A DNA stretch of 64,000 nucleotides. Origin: Bettongia penicillata ogilbyi. Lineage: Eukaryota > Chordata > Mammalia > Diprotodontia > Potoroidae. Shown in pieces: positions 10,681 through 21,894 of this stretch. A program made the translations under genes and the position numbers. Position 1 is the first letter of the stretch; each line of letters opens with the position of its first letter. Location of the stretch: positions 2,354,773 to 2,418,772 of the forward strand of contig JAJHZJ010000419.1 of the NCBI GenBank assembly GCA_023548195.1, read 5' to 3'. A model generated the notes under the pieces. The model was not told the DNA's origin. It worked only from the letters and a program-made list of their open reading frames with translations, and did no database searches.

Positions 10681-10815
10681 TTTGTATGCAGTTATTGGAA
10701 TGTTACCTCTTTAAGAACTCCAGTCTTTTGCTTTTCTTTGCCTTCCCATCACCTTGCAGTGTCTGCTATGTATTATTTACATAGGAAATATTTAATAAAT
10801 GTTTATTGGTAGGTC
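10681..10815 (+). mobile_element. L2-like LINE 3' end, right of the Tigger insertion
   Basis: It ends with AATATTTAATAAATGTTTATTGG, the usual terminus of L2/L3-like LINEs. Confidence 0.65.
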
Positions 10816-10899
10816 AGTTATATAAGATATGTATATTAATGGACTAAAAGGGATTTATTTACATTCTGCTTTTTGTCATACTCTAGGCATTACACGTTT

Positions 10900-11705
10900 T
10901 CCATCCGATTCATTCATTGTGAACAAACATTGTGAACAAGTGCCTACTACGTGCCAGGCACTCTGTTAAGCACTAGGGATACAAAAAAGAGACAGATCGT
11001 ACTCTCAAGGAGTTTACAATCTAATGGAGACAGCTTGAAAATAAGCAGATATAAAGTATGCTATATACAAGGTTCATAGGAAATAATTAACAGAGGGAAG
11101 GCTATAGAATTAAGGGGGATTGGGGAAGACTTCCTGTAAAAGTTGGGAATTTAGTTGGGACTTAAAAGTAGCTAAGGAGGTCAGTAGTTAGACAGGAGGA
11201 GAGAGAGAAAGAGTATTCCAGGCATAAGGGACAATCAGACAAAATACCCGGAGTCAAGAGATGGAGTGTCTTGTTCATGGAACTGCCAGGAGTCCAGTGT
11301 GACTGTATCAGGGAATAAAGAATAAGAAAACTGGAAAGGTAGTAGAAATCTAGTTTATAAAGGGATTCAAGTGCCAAACAAGATTTTATCTCTGATCCTG
11401 GAGACAATAGGGAGCCACTGGAATTGATTGACTAAGGGGTGACATTATTGGACCAGCACTTCAGGAAAATCACTTTAATTACTGAATTGACGGGGGTGAC
11501 TTAAGGCAGGCAGACCCACCAGCAAGCTATTGCAAAAATCCATGCCTGAGGTTTTAAAGGTCTGCACTGGAGTGGTAATAGCGTCAAAAAGACAAGTGGG
11601 TGTAATGTGGTGGGGTTGCAGTGGTGAAATCAGAAGACCTTTGCAACATACAGAATAAAGGGAGAGATGAGACTGAGGAGTCCAGGATGACTCCTAGGTT
11701 TCAAA
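10900..11705 (-). mobile_element. L2-like LINE, antisense, 3' part
   Basis: The 3' end is at the low coordinate (GTGCCTACTACGTGCCAGGC). It continues through AAGGAGTTTACAATCTAATGG, ATGGAGTGTCTTGTTC and AGGAGTCCAGGATGACTCCTAG, in the same order as at 48478-49636. Confidence 0.75.
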
Positions 11706-11715
11706 GTAATTTCAT

Positions 11716-12160
11716 ATATCAACCAATAAGCATTTTTGAGTACCTTGTATGTGGGAGATAGGTAGTCCCATGCAAAGACAGCATAACAGTCCTAGACTTC
11801 AATAGCTTGCGTTTCAGTGGGGAGAACAACATGCACTTCTTTAGCTAAACAAAAAAACATAAACAGAGCTGACAGGGGGGAGTCTTGGAAGGCCTCAGAG
11901 GGGAATCAAAGAACAACATGATGCCGAAGGCAGAGCTGCACCTCAGTACTGAAGGAAACCAGGGATTCCAGGAGGGAGTGTGTACCTATAGGGGAAGATC
12001 AGTGCAAAACACAGGTACAGAAGATGGAGTCCTATTTAACAGGAACAAGACCAGTTGGGGTGTACTATGTGCATAGAATTGATTTACATGAATCCTAGGA
12101 GATGACTTATGACCAGGTTGTGAAGAGCTTTAAAAAGGTGCCCTATAAGCATCTGTATTG
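11716..12160 (-). mobile_element. Second L2-like LINE 3' part, antisense
   Basis: A new 3' end (ATCAACCAATAAGCATTTTT) follows directly on the previous copy. The rest is diverged. Confidence 0.45.
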
Positions 12161-12942
12161 TTGAGGTTACAAAGAATTATTGGAGTTCACTAAATTCCAT
12201 ATACCAAAAGAAACCATGGCTGCTCCTTGCCATTTTCATTAATGTTGTATGTTATTATGGATGTGCTCTACTATTTCCATGAATATACCAACTTATTTGT
12301 CATTGGACAAAAAAATTGCACTTTGAAAGTTACATTAGTTAAATTAATACTTGTAAGTAGTCCATGAATTATGTGATTCTCAGCCTCCTTTGGCCTTTCC
12401 TACCTTCACTTTTAAAGCTAACATGGACCACACAGGACTGAGAGCTGTTTATATTTTGCTGTTTCATTGATCTTAAGGCTAGAGAATTCATCATTTGTCA
12501 ATGAAACTTCTGGAAATGTCCCTCTTCTTATTTAAGTAGGTTGATCTTCAGACCACACACATAGTCTATACATACACATACACGTGTATATCCAAAACTT
12601 TTCTAGCTCGTTGCAAACACACAACCCAAGAAGAATCTTACATTCTGTTGGCACAGTGCTTTACAACCTTGATAAAGACCAACAGCAAACAGACAAAAAA
12701 ACCAACAGGAATAAACAGAAAAAAGACATCCAGAGATATAGAAACCAGGTATTTTAGAAACACGAATAGACAGTGATGGAGACATCGAAATATAATCTGA
12801 CTGGGTTAGAGGCAAAAAGGAATCAAGACATGGGCACTGATCCTAAAATATAGGACACAACAAAAACTGAACCTCAGAGAACAGTCCTACCTAAGAGACA
12901 GAAATAGAAAGTGAAAGAGTGGTAGAGAGAAGGGAAGAAAGG

Positions 12943-12967
12943 AAGGGGGAGAGAGAGAGAGAGAGAG
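12943..12967. repeat. (GA)n tract in purine-rich DNA
   Basis: Short GA repeat within a longer purine-rich stretch at 12840-13030. Confidence 0.8.
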
Positions 12968-13347
12968 TCAGACATAGAGAAAGATAGACTCAAAGAGGAC
13001 TAGATCAGAGGCAAAGAGAGGTAATTTTCAAAGACATAGGGAAGGAGAGGTGCAGATAAGAATCACTGTAAAAACCAAGGTCATCCCAGGTACACCTGTG
13101 AAACTGTACTATCAACTAAAATAGTGGACGTATAGATTCTTTAAATGTCAAGCTAAAGAGATTGGCCAGTGATCTGCTGTATTTTAATTTCAAAGGTGGC
13201 ATTTATCTTCCTAAGGAACTGTTTTTTATATTATAGCAGTATTGTGTTTCTGAAATTAGATAAATATTTAAGAGGTAAAATGTCATCTTTCAAGTGAAAA
13301 TAATAATGAAGTTTTGATATTTACCCACTAAAATGAGGTACTAGGGC

Positions 13348-13349
<2 letters not shown>

Positions 13350-13432
<83 letters not shown>

Positions 13433-13442
13433 TGTGTGTGTG
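13350..13442. repeat. (AG)40 then (TG)6 compound microsatellite
   Basis: About 80 uninterrupted bases of AG followed by TG at 13431-13442. A homopurine mirror repeat of this length can form triplex (H-)DNA, and its length is likely polymorphic. Confidence 0.97.
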
Positions 13443-13729
13443 ATTTTCTTCCGTTACAGGTCAGGGAATTTAGCAATGATAAATACCTATCTTTTCTCAT
13501 TCATAAGATCTACCATAGGGCAATTCAATCATTTGGGCTAAAGTAGCTTTCCAACCCCTTCAGAGAATTTAGATTCACATAGGGCTTCAATCTAATCTGC
13601 TGGGTTACTTCACAAAACGAAATTTACAGGAATTTTCATCTGTGGATCTAGCTGCAAAGAAGTAAATAGATTTTTCAACAGGATAGCAAAATATTAAAGT
13701 AAAAATGATTGACAGGTAAATAAAGGTCT

Positions 13730-13985
13730 TGATCATCAGCTCATTGTAAAAATTAATCAAAAGGATTTGCTAAGGGGATTTGAATAAATCATTAATTTTT
13801 TATCCCATTGTGGGAGATAAACATCATTGAGACTCTAAGGAGCGTGTCCTTGTAGTCATTTTCTGCCACCTGCCTCTCTGGAATGCCACCAGAAAAATTC
13901 TTTATGAATCATAGACATTTATGCAAATGTGGTTTATTATGATAGTCATTAATAAAATAAGACTAATAATAAATATAAACTACTT
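13730..13985. other. Candidate conserved noncoding block in intron 1
   Basis: Repeat-free by eye and dense in homeodomain-like TAAT cores, with an octamer ATGCAAAT at about 13922-13929 (TTTATGCAAATGTGGTTTAT). Nothing else is visible. No conservation test was possible. Confidence 0.2.
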
Positions 13986-14154
13986 TTCAAAGTAGTGATT
14001 TTTAGAAGGCAATGCTCATGTATCTAAAATGTGTGAAATTAGATGGCATTTCTACTCATCTCCCTTCCTCTTTGCTCCCTATTTCTCCCCTCCCATAAAC
14101 ATTTCTAAACATATGGAATGTTTTGCTAAATAAAAATCACATTATGTTTAACTC

Positions 14155-14325
14155 AGAGACTGAAGTTGGAATAGACTTTAGAGATCTTCTAGTCCAACTT
14201 TCTCATTTTACAGAGAAATAAACTGAGACTCAAAAGGATGAAATATCTTTCCCAAGATCTCCCCCTTATAAATAGCAAGTATATATAACTAGAGCCCAGT
14301 TCTTTTGATTCTTTATCCATTTGTC
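14155..14325 (-). mobile_element. Antisense MIR-like relic
   Basis: TCTAGTCCAACTTTCTCATT, then CAGAGAAATAAACTGAGACT and a terminal TTTTGATTCTTTATCCA. Confidence 0.6.
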
Positions 14326-16442
14326 TTATGACCTTTGTACTTGTCATTGCTAATTACCTCAAAAATATAGAGAACTACTTGCCCACTCACCTGTTTTTAG
14401 TGGGAAAGTTGCCTTAAGGTCAGCTAAGAATGAGGGAATATTCAAATATTTTTGCTGCTGAATTAATTTTGGGTGAAAGGTTAAAGCAGGAATCACTTAC
14501 TGTGGTGGGGTTGGATTTTTCTCTAGTTGTCAGAGGGCAAATATTGAAAGGGATGGATGGGGGAGGATGGAGAGGGCCTGGGGAAGGAATGGGCTAATTG
14601 ATGTCTCTTCTTATCAAGATTATGATTGAAATTATTGAAGACTGGTAGGAAAAAAGATACCAGATCTCTAGAAACAGAAGAGAGAAAGTACATGGTTCAT
14701 AGTCCCTTCCATTTCATCTCACCCAGAAGTGATAAGGTTAACAGATATCTCTTTTATTTTTTAAGCAAACTCCCCCTCCCTCACCTTTTAAAAACTTGTT
14801 TTACCAAATGTCACTTGTTCTTTTGGATTTAATAAAATGTTCCCTTTTTTCCCTTAAGAGTGGAAAGAAGAAAAGGAAGTCTGTGTTTTTGCACTGCTTT
14901 CTTTGAACAATGAACAGCAAGTAAGGAACAATAAACATCTATCTTTTTACCTTAGGAAAGGGCCTGTGCCATCTAGTATTTATTCCCTTTTTAACATTAC
15001 AGCCTTTGGGAAGTCCCATCGAGCCCTAGGAGTGTGTGAGTATCTTTTCCCAGAGGACAAAAACTGCATTTCTTTTCCTGTTAGGTCACCCTTAAAAATG
15101 CATATTTGCTAGACACCCAGTTGACCCTCTGTAGTCACAGCATGAGGATGTAGTTAAGGTTTCAGCCCTTGGGAGTCAGCTGCAGCTGTGAACTTCACTG
15201 TCTGTTACCAATTCCTTTTTCTATGATCCCTAATATCTGAAGAGGACATGTGCTTTTAGGTGTGGTGAATTACTCTAACATGATCCATGTGTGTCCTTTT
15301 CCTCCTGTGAATTTCTAAAGTTTCCTGGGAGCAGTCAGTGAGTGACAGTCTTCAAGGTATACGAGGCAGCTCACAACCATCTTGGCAAGTCAGCTGAATG
15401 GACCACTACCTCTTTCTGTTTATCCCGTTCACTGCCTGGCTCTGCTTCACTGACAAGCCTAGGACCATTAATGATGTCAACAAGGCAGGAGTGGCATAGG
15501 GTTACGATGGAATGATTGGGGACTACTTAGTTCAGTAGAGCTATCTAGGTCCACCTTCACAGGTGGAAGAGAGAGATATGATATATTTGTGTGATCTGGC
15601 CCTGAGCCTTAAGTTTCAGTGCCTCAAAGTTAGGTTCCTGGGACACTGGCCCCCGTTCTTGGAACTTTTTTATTATTAGTATTAAACATTCCTTATCCCT
15701 AAAACCAGACCCTTGTGGGCATGAAGCCTGCTGGACCTCCCTGGTCCTTCATCTGGCTTGGCTCTCAGTGTGCAGAGATCATTCACACCTAATCCATCGT
15801 GCTCTTCTTGTGCCATCATTTTCAAGTGCTCTAGTTTCTTTTTTTTCCTTCACATCAGGGAATTTTTTAGAGTTTATAAATAGAAGACATACTACAGAAA
15901 TTTCAGAAAAACCAGAAATAACATGACAATTAGAAGTACACCTTTAAAAACAATCTGCCTTTACTCCAGAGTGAGTAAAATGCTTTTTAACCTTGTTCTT
16001 AAATAATAATGGTGGCCCATGACCCCCTTAATCACAAAACTGTATCCTACCCACATTGCAGTATAGATGAGATTAATACTTTCATTCAGACAATACTACC
16101 TTGGATGATTTAAGAATTACCTGACCTAGACTCACTGGAGCACATTTCTTCCTCCCAATCCAGGTTCACCTTTAGCCAATCAAGAAAACAGTTGATTGAA
16201 CCATAGGTTGGCTAGGGTTCTGTCCATTGTGTTACATACCACTTTACCTTTTCCTCTTCCCTCAAAGCAGAGTAGGAAAAAGAAAAAAATATTACAAAGT
16301 TGTTTGTTTGCTTGTCTTTACATCAAAAATCAGAATAATTTAACCCGACCCATCTCATCTCAAATTCACAACAGACCTTTCCTCTAAATTCTATTTTTTC
16401 TCCTCCAGTCACTCAGTTAACATTTGTTAGGCATTGCCAAAT

Positions 16443-16675
16443 GAGGCAGCTAGGTGATACCAGCCTGGATTCAGGAAAACCTGAATTTAGATATGCTCTG
16501 ACATTTGCTAGTTGTGTAACCCTGGGCAAGTCACTTAATGTCATTCTGCCTCAGTTTCCCCAATTGTAAAATGTGAATAATGATAGTACTTGCTCCAGAG
16601 GGTTTTTCCGAAGGTCAAAGGAGATAGTATTTGTAAAGCCTTTGGCACAGTGTTTGGCCCATAGTAGACTTATTC
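16443..16675 (+). mobile_element. SINE with MIR-type tail
   Basis: Head GAGGCAGCTAGGTGATACC, body GTAACCCTGGGCAAGTCACT, and a tail ending CACAGTGTTTGGCCCATAG. Confidence 0.8.
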
Positions 16676-17579
16676 CCTTTTCTTACCAGTGTCACTAAAT
16701 TAGACACAAGAACATGAGTATTATTCTCGATGCTCAAAACCATTGTTAGCCTGTGCTTTAGCTGGTGATATACATTAAAATTTAAAATAATCCACCTGTG
16801 ATAAGTTTATGCACAGGTAAAATAAATTCAAGGCAGAAATGTCAACAGTAAATATGGCCCAACTCCGATAATTTTTTAAAGATAGTGGTATTTTGTACAT
16901 ACTTTAGATTTCATAAATCATCAGTGACTTTCAACTAGGATCTTGCAGCCAAAATTAAACTTAGGAAATAATTTTTGAACTGACATGTATATATGCATAT
17001 ATATAGTGTATACATGTATATGTATAATAACAGCATATATATGTGTGTGTATGTACATAGAATACACACACACACACATGCTTATTCCTATTTGTCAATA
17101 TTGTCCGTCATACCAAACTATGGCAGGGGGTGATGAGATGATCTGCTTTTACTATAATTTCCTCTCATTATTTAATGAATAGGTAGCTAGCAGACATAAG
17201 AATGGGTATTCTTAAGTATTATGGAATGAAGTAGTCAGTTATCTAGCAACATATAAAATGCCAGACTATAATTGTCATATCATCATCCTTTCAATTATCT
17301 TTCCATAGCTCTCTTTAGCTATGCTTCCTTCCTATGGGAAATAAGCAGTTAAGATTTGTAAATAATTCATGTTATAATCACTTTCACTTCCTCCAAAATA
17401 CTTTGTATTATGTTGAGTATGTATATATAGATATACATATGTGTATAAATATATACATATTTTATATGTGCCTGTATTCATGTACATTCATATACATGTA
17501 CATGCATGTATTTCATTTTATATGTATGTATGTGGTATGTGTGTGTGTATACATATGTGTGTGTGTGTATTTTTTTTCC

Positions 17580-17700
17580 TCCAATAGAATATTAACTGTC
17601 TTGGAGAGCAAAAACTGTTTCATTTTTTACTTTGTATCCACAGTGCCTTGCACACAGTAGATGCATAATAAATGCATGTTGCTTAATTGATTTATGCCAA
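17580..17700 (+). mobile_element. L2-like LINE 3' end
   Basis: CAGTGCCTTGCACACAGTAG and ATAATAAATGCATGTTG mark a sense L2-type terminus. Confidence 0.65.
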
Positions 17701-19597
17701 GTATAAGTTATCAGTTGAAATTAAAATATTCATATGCTGAATAATGGTAACTAGTTAAAACCATGAGCCAAACCAATATTTAAGGTTGCTTTATATAGTT
17801 CTTTTTATGTTGTACCACAAAATAAAATTGGTAGCACATAAACAGATGGGATATTTTCATCCATTAGATCACAAATACTTTAAAATATTGAAATAATTTA
17901 CCTCTTAGTATAGTAGTTCTTAAGAAATCAAAATTATATCCTCACAAAATGAAATTAACATGGTTACCCTGACTTTAACTTGAAAAATTAAAATCCAAAA
18001 ATGTCATTTAGTCTTCTGATTGCCTCAATTTTCAACAATTCATTTAACTGTCTCAGTGATTTATCAGTCTGTCAATAGGTATGGAACAAGCTTAATGGAA
18101 ATTGATCACATGGCAATGTTGTGCTGTTATGGTATATAGAGGTACCACTTCCTTCCAAGTGAATGATATTTATAGTAGAGAAAGCAATTGCACACATATA
18201 TACATAGATATAATTATATGTATATATGGGTGTTTGCATGTCTGCATGTGTATTTCTGCATATGTGTGTGCAGATACATACATGCACACATGTTTATAGC
18301 ATTCAGTAGAATTCATTTTCAGGTGTTCTCTCCCTTTCCTACTCAGGAGAGAGTAATTCACTCATTACAGGTGCAAAATTCCAAGGAACATTCTACATTA
18401 TAAAAAAATGACTTTTTATATTTTCCCCATGATTTTCTGGTTAAGAAATGTTTCTTTTTTAAAAACCCCTTGTGTTTATATCTATTCTTTTCAAGTAAAT
18501 GTGGAAGAATTTTATGAGTTTTGTTGTTCTAGTGACCCTTTAGAATATGCTTCAGTATATCCTATTTAATAAGCATACATACAACACACACAAAAAGCTG
18601 TCTAAATGCTTGTAAGTGCCATTAAATGTCATTTGAATTATTTCATGTTTAAAAATACACATCTTGACAACTCAACAATTTCAGTACTTAAAAGTTAGTT
18701 TCCCCCCCCGCCCACATTTCAGAAGTCTCTGTCATGAATATCATGGGAAATCACATTTTTGAAATGGAATTTTGTACTCCCATGTTTATTTGGTGGTTCT
18801 AAAGCAAGAATTCCTAAGCAAGGTCCCTGATATTATTTTAAAAATCTATCTGTATTTAGATTTTTTTGTTATTTTTGCTGATACCACTGAGGAAAATAAA
18901 AGTGACATAATAGGTGACTGTTTTGTTTGACTTCCCTGGAAAATAAATAAACAAGGGCAAACATCTAATTGTCAGATACCTAAAAGCAACTGTCTATAAA
19001 ATTGCAAGTGGGATCATATATATTTGTGCTTGGAAGAATAACTTAGAACAAATACTCATCTTTATAAAGAGCAGAAATAACCAAAAAGTTTAAATTAATT
19101 GTCAAATTGCAATTCCAAATAATAGTTTACTTAAAAAAAAAGGAATGTCTAGTTTCAAAAGCTTTGAATTGATCACTAAGAATTTAAAAAATGTTGTCTT
19201 CAGCATGAACTCTGTAGCCCATACAAAATAAGTACTGTGTTTATTAATTCATCAAATATTTCTTGACCATTTATTGCAGAAACAAACAAAAAGTTATAAT
19301 TAGCAAATTATAGCTCCAAGCAGTAATTTATTGTAAACTATGCCTAATTTTAAAAGTTTTGAATTTATTCAATAAAAACAAAATAATATTTTTATCATGA
19401 ACAATATAGTTAAAACAAAAATAGATAGTTTTCTCAACTTTTCTTCACACCTTTATTTAGCATCTAATATGTGCAAGTCATTGTAGCCTTGTCATTCAAG
19501 AAAAAAATCATTGTACAGCCAACTTTAGCTTTTGGGCATCTTGACTCCTCCATCCTACAATCTGAAAAGTAATTGATATTGCATGTTTCTTTAACAG

Positions 19598-19808
19598 GAT
19601 CATGCAAGCAAAGATCTGGAAGAGCAGTTGCGGGCCGTGTCCAGCGTGGATGAACTTATGACAGTCCTTTATCCAGAATATTGGAAAATGTTTAAATGTC
19701 AGTTGAGGAAAGGGGGCTGGCAGCAAAATGGGGAGCAGCCCAGTCCTGACACAAGAGAAGAGAATGTCAAATTTGCTGCAGCACATTACAATGCGGAGAT
19801 CTTGAAAA
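19598..19808 (+). CDS. VEGFC: VEGFC exon 2 (N-terminal propeptide)
   Basis: This is coding exon 2 of vascular endothelial growth factor C, the secreted ligand of VEGFR-3 and VEGFR-2 that drives lymphatic growth. It is bounded by acceptor TTTCTTTAACAG and donor AAAA/GTAAGT. It enters in phase 0 (GAT CAT GCA AGC) and leaves one base of a split serine codon. It encodes 70 residues including ASKDLEEQLRAVSSVDELM, VLYPEYWKMFKCQLRKGGW and KFAAAHYNAEILK. In the human protein the AAAHYN segment is where ADAMTS3 removes the N-propeptide, and it is intact here. The exon is 211 bp; my recollection of the human protein makes the human exon one codon longer, the difference falling in the variable linker after GGWQ. 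The 5' exon with the signal peptide is outside the window. Confidence 0.96.
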
Positions 19809-20324
19809 GTAAGTGTAGAAAAGAAAGCATGTAATCCATCCTGGAAATGAAACCAGGAGTGGGGGGAATATCCTTCCTTAACCTGTCTCACCACCACCAC
19901 CAACTGACTATCTGTACTTTTGTATATAAGCTTTAGAATTTCAGAAGGTTAAAGAAAGCGATTGATTTTAAAAGAAAACATATCTTATCTAGTAGTATTC
20001 CCATTGCAATCAAATTGAGTGAGAAATAAATTTGTGTGTTTCTCATGATGCCTTAGTTTCTTCATTTGGTGGTGAGGCTCCTGGGAGGAAATGAAACTGT
20101 GAATACCCTTTTCTGTATATACATATAAGTGTATATTTTATGCGCATACTCATTCTTACCAGGATAAGTGTTCTCCATCTTGTAAATCACCTGATCATTC
20201 TTTTAAGTTAGATTTCCTAAATGTTCCATCTACATGCAATGGGAAGAGAAAAGACTCATTTTTTTCAAAAGTTACTTTATGGTTGATTGTTCAGAGATAA
20301 TGACTGACTTCAGTAGACTCAGGG

Positions 20325-20520
20325 TGATATAATAAAAAAATTGAATTTGGAATCAGAGGAACTGGGCTCAAATCCTGCCTCTTTCACTTATCGCCTGAGT
20401 GACTTTAGACAAGTCTTTTATCTTTCCTCAGATTCAGGTGCCTCGTCTGTAAAATGAAGCAGTTGTAGTGTGGCCTCAGATTCCACTTTCAGTTTGAAGT
20501 CTTCGATTCTGGATCTTTGT
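20325..20520 (+). mobile_element. MIR/SINE relic
   Basis: GGGCTCAAATCCTGCCTC followed by a GAGTGACTTTAGACAAGTC core and CGTCTGTAAAATGAAGC. Confidence 0.6.
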
Positions 20521-20770
20521 GAATCAAATAACATTTTCTAAGTAAGCCCTATGTAGAAAATAAGCATATAAAAATGAGTAAGGCATCTCTTGCCTGCTAT
20601 TCCTCAGTTTCCCTTAGTGGATGATGCTCTATTAAATTAATGACCTTGTAGACAGTTTTCTCCAGTTGTTAAATAAAATAATCCAAATTTCATAATATTA
20701 TTATTACATTTGAATGTGTTTATTTATAATGAGGCAAAAATCAATTTGCCTAAGAGGAATCAATTTTATA

Positions 20771-20802
20771 CACACGCACACACACACACACACACACACA
20801 TA
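20771..20802. repeat. (CA)n microsatellite
   Basis: Dinucleotide run followed by TATATACATATATG. Confidence 0.95.
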
Positions 20803-20974
20803 TATACATATATGTTTCTCTAATAAAGCTTTTCCTTTTTAGTGGTAGGGAACAAACTAGAAAGCAGCATCAGTCATAACAGAGGTTATAATTTAAACAT
20901 TTGGATCAATAGACAGGCCCTCTGCATCTCAGACCCATAGAGTAATTCAAAGTGAATGGCCTAAAATCACTGAA

Positions 20975-21105
20975 CATTAGAGCCAACAGGGGAATTAACA
21001 AATGAAGAAACTGAAGGCCAACGCAAAGCAGAGCCAGAATTCAAATCCAAGTTTTAGAAGTCTTTGGCTTCCAAGTGTATGACTCCACTATACCATGAAC
21101 TGGCG
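20975..21105 (-). mobile_element. Antisense MIR-like relic
   Basis: AAATGAAGAAACTGAAGGCC and GAGCCAGAATTCAAATCC in antisense-MIR order. Confidence 0.5.
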
Positions 21106-21164
21106 AAGATTACCAGCTTACCAAAAGAGAGCAGGGTATCCTACCTTATTTGTAGAATAACTAA

Positions 21165-21420
21165 CACGTTAGGTAGATGCAGCATTGCCACTTTCTAGAT
21201 TTTCCAGAAAACTCCTCTGAGAATGGTGTTGGACAGCGTCCATCACCCTCTCCTCATTTACGTTTGCCTTAATGAAAACACAGGAATGATGTTGTTTGTT
21301 TTTGCTTGAAAACCACAAAGACAGTGCATGCTGAAAAAAACTGGCATGATTGCATTGCTGCAGCATTTATAAACAGCAGATATTAAACTCTCATTCTCTG
21401 AAGGAAGGAAAAACTGCACA
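21165..21420. other. Unique-looking block just upstream of exon 3
   Basis: No recognisable repeat; balanced base composition; about 300 bp from the exon 3 acceptor. It could be a conserved intronic element, but this is not tested. Confidence 0.2.
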
Positions 21421-21703
21421 TGGATTCCATGGACTGGTCCTGGTGGTTTTCATAAAGCGTAAAACCTTAGGTTGTCTGAAATTTGTAGAAAGGGGTTTCT
21501 TTTGAAAAATTTCTCAGGTGGGATGTGAGCCCTTCTACTCCTTATCCCGGTATTAGGGATACTAGCTTCTACTTTATTAAAATTCCATATTTCACCAGAT
21601 AAGGCACCTAAGCGTATGAACATGCTGGTTTTATTCTAAATGTGAGTGACCTCCTGCTGCCATGTTTTCTTTATAACTTATGGACTTCCCTATGACTCGG
21701 CAG

Positions 21704-21894
21704 GTATTGATAATGAGTGGAGAAAGACTCAGTGCATGCCACGTGAGGTGTGTATAGATGTGGGGAAAGAGTTTGGAGCAGCCACAAACACCTTCTTTAA
21801 ACCTCCATGTGTATCCATCTACAGATGTGGGGGTTGCTGCAACAGTGAGGGACTGCAGTGTATGAACACCAGCACAAGTTACCTCAGCAAGACG
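21704..21894 (+). CDS. VEGFC: VEGFC exon 3 (VEGF homology domain, first part)
   Basis: This exon encodes the first half of the PDGF/VEGF cystine-knot domain that contacts VEGFR-2 and VEGFR-3. Acceptor CTCGGCAG precedes GTATTGATAATG; the GT completes the serine codon begun in exon 2. The donor is GACG/GTAGGT and the exon ends in phase 0. It is 191 bp. The translation starts with IDNEWRKTQC and contains MPREVCIDVGKEFGAATNTF, PPCVSIYRCGGCCNSEGLQC and MNTSTSYLSKT. The CGGCC knot core, the interchain cysteines and the N-T-S glycosylation sequon are all kept. Against the human protein as I recall it, only conservative changes are seen (V to A after KEFG, V to I before YRC). Confidence 0.97.

Larger units (their letters stand above)
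1..19597 (+). other. VEGFC: VEGFC intron 1 (3' part)
   Basis: Everything up to the exon 2 acceptor is read as intron 1, whose donor lies before position 1. It holds an L1 ORF1 fragment, a nested L2/HAL1/SINE block (1945-5890), an L1 tail in a CR1-like relic, a Tigger-like element in an L2 end, L2-like antisense copies at 10900-12160, several MIR/SINE copies and microsatellites. I recognise nothing in 470-1500, 7320-8030, 8905-9650, 12170-13345, 13445-14150, 14330-16440, 16690-17575 and 17705-19597 beyond AT-rich unique-looking DNA and short dinucleotide tracts (near 16985-17085, 17420-17570 and 18190-18295). Confidence 0.9.
19809..21703 (+). other. VEGFC: VEGFC intron 2
   Basis: This 1,895-bp GT-AG intron holds a MIR/SINE relic (about 20325-20520), a (CA)n tract at 20771-20802 and an antisense MIR-like relic (about 20975-21105). 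A unique-looking stretch at 21165-21420 lies just before exon 3 and is listed separately as a candidate conserved element. Confidence 0.93.
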
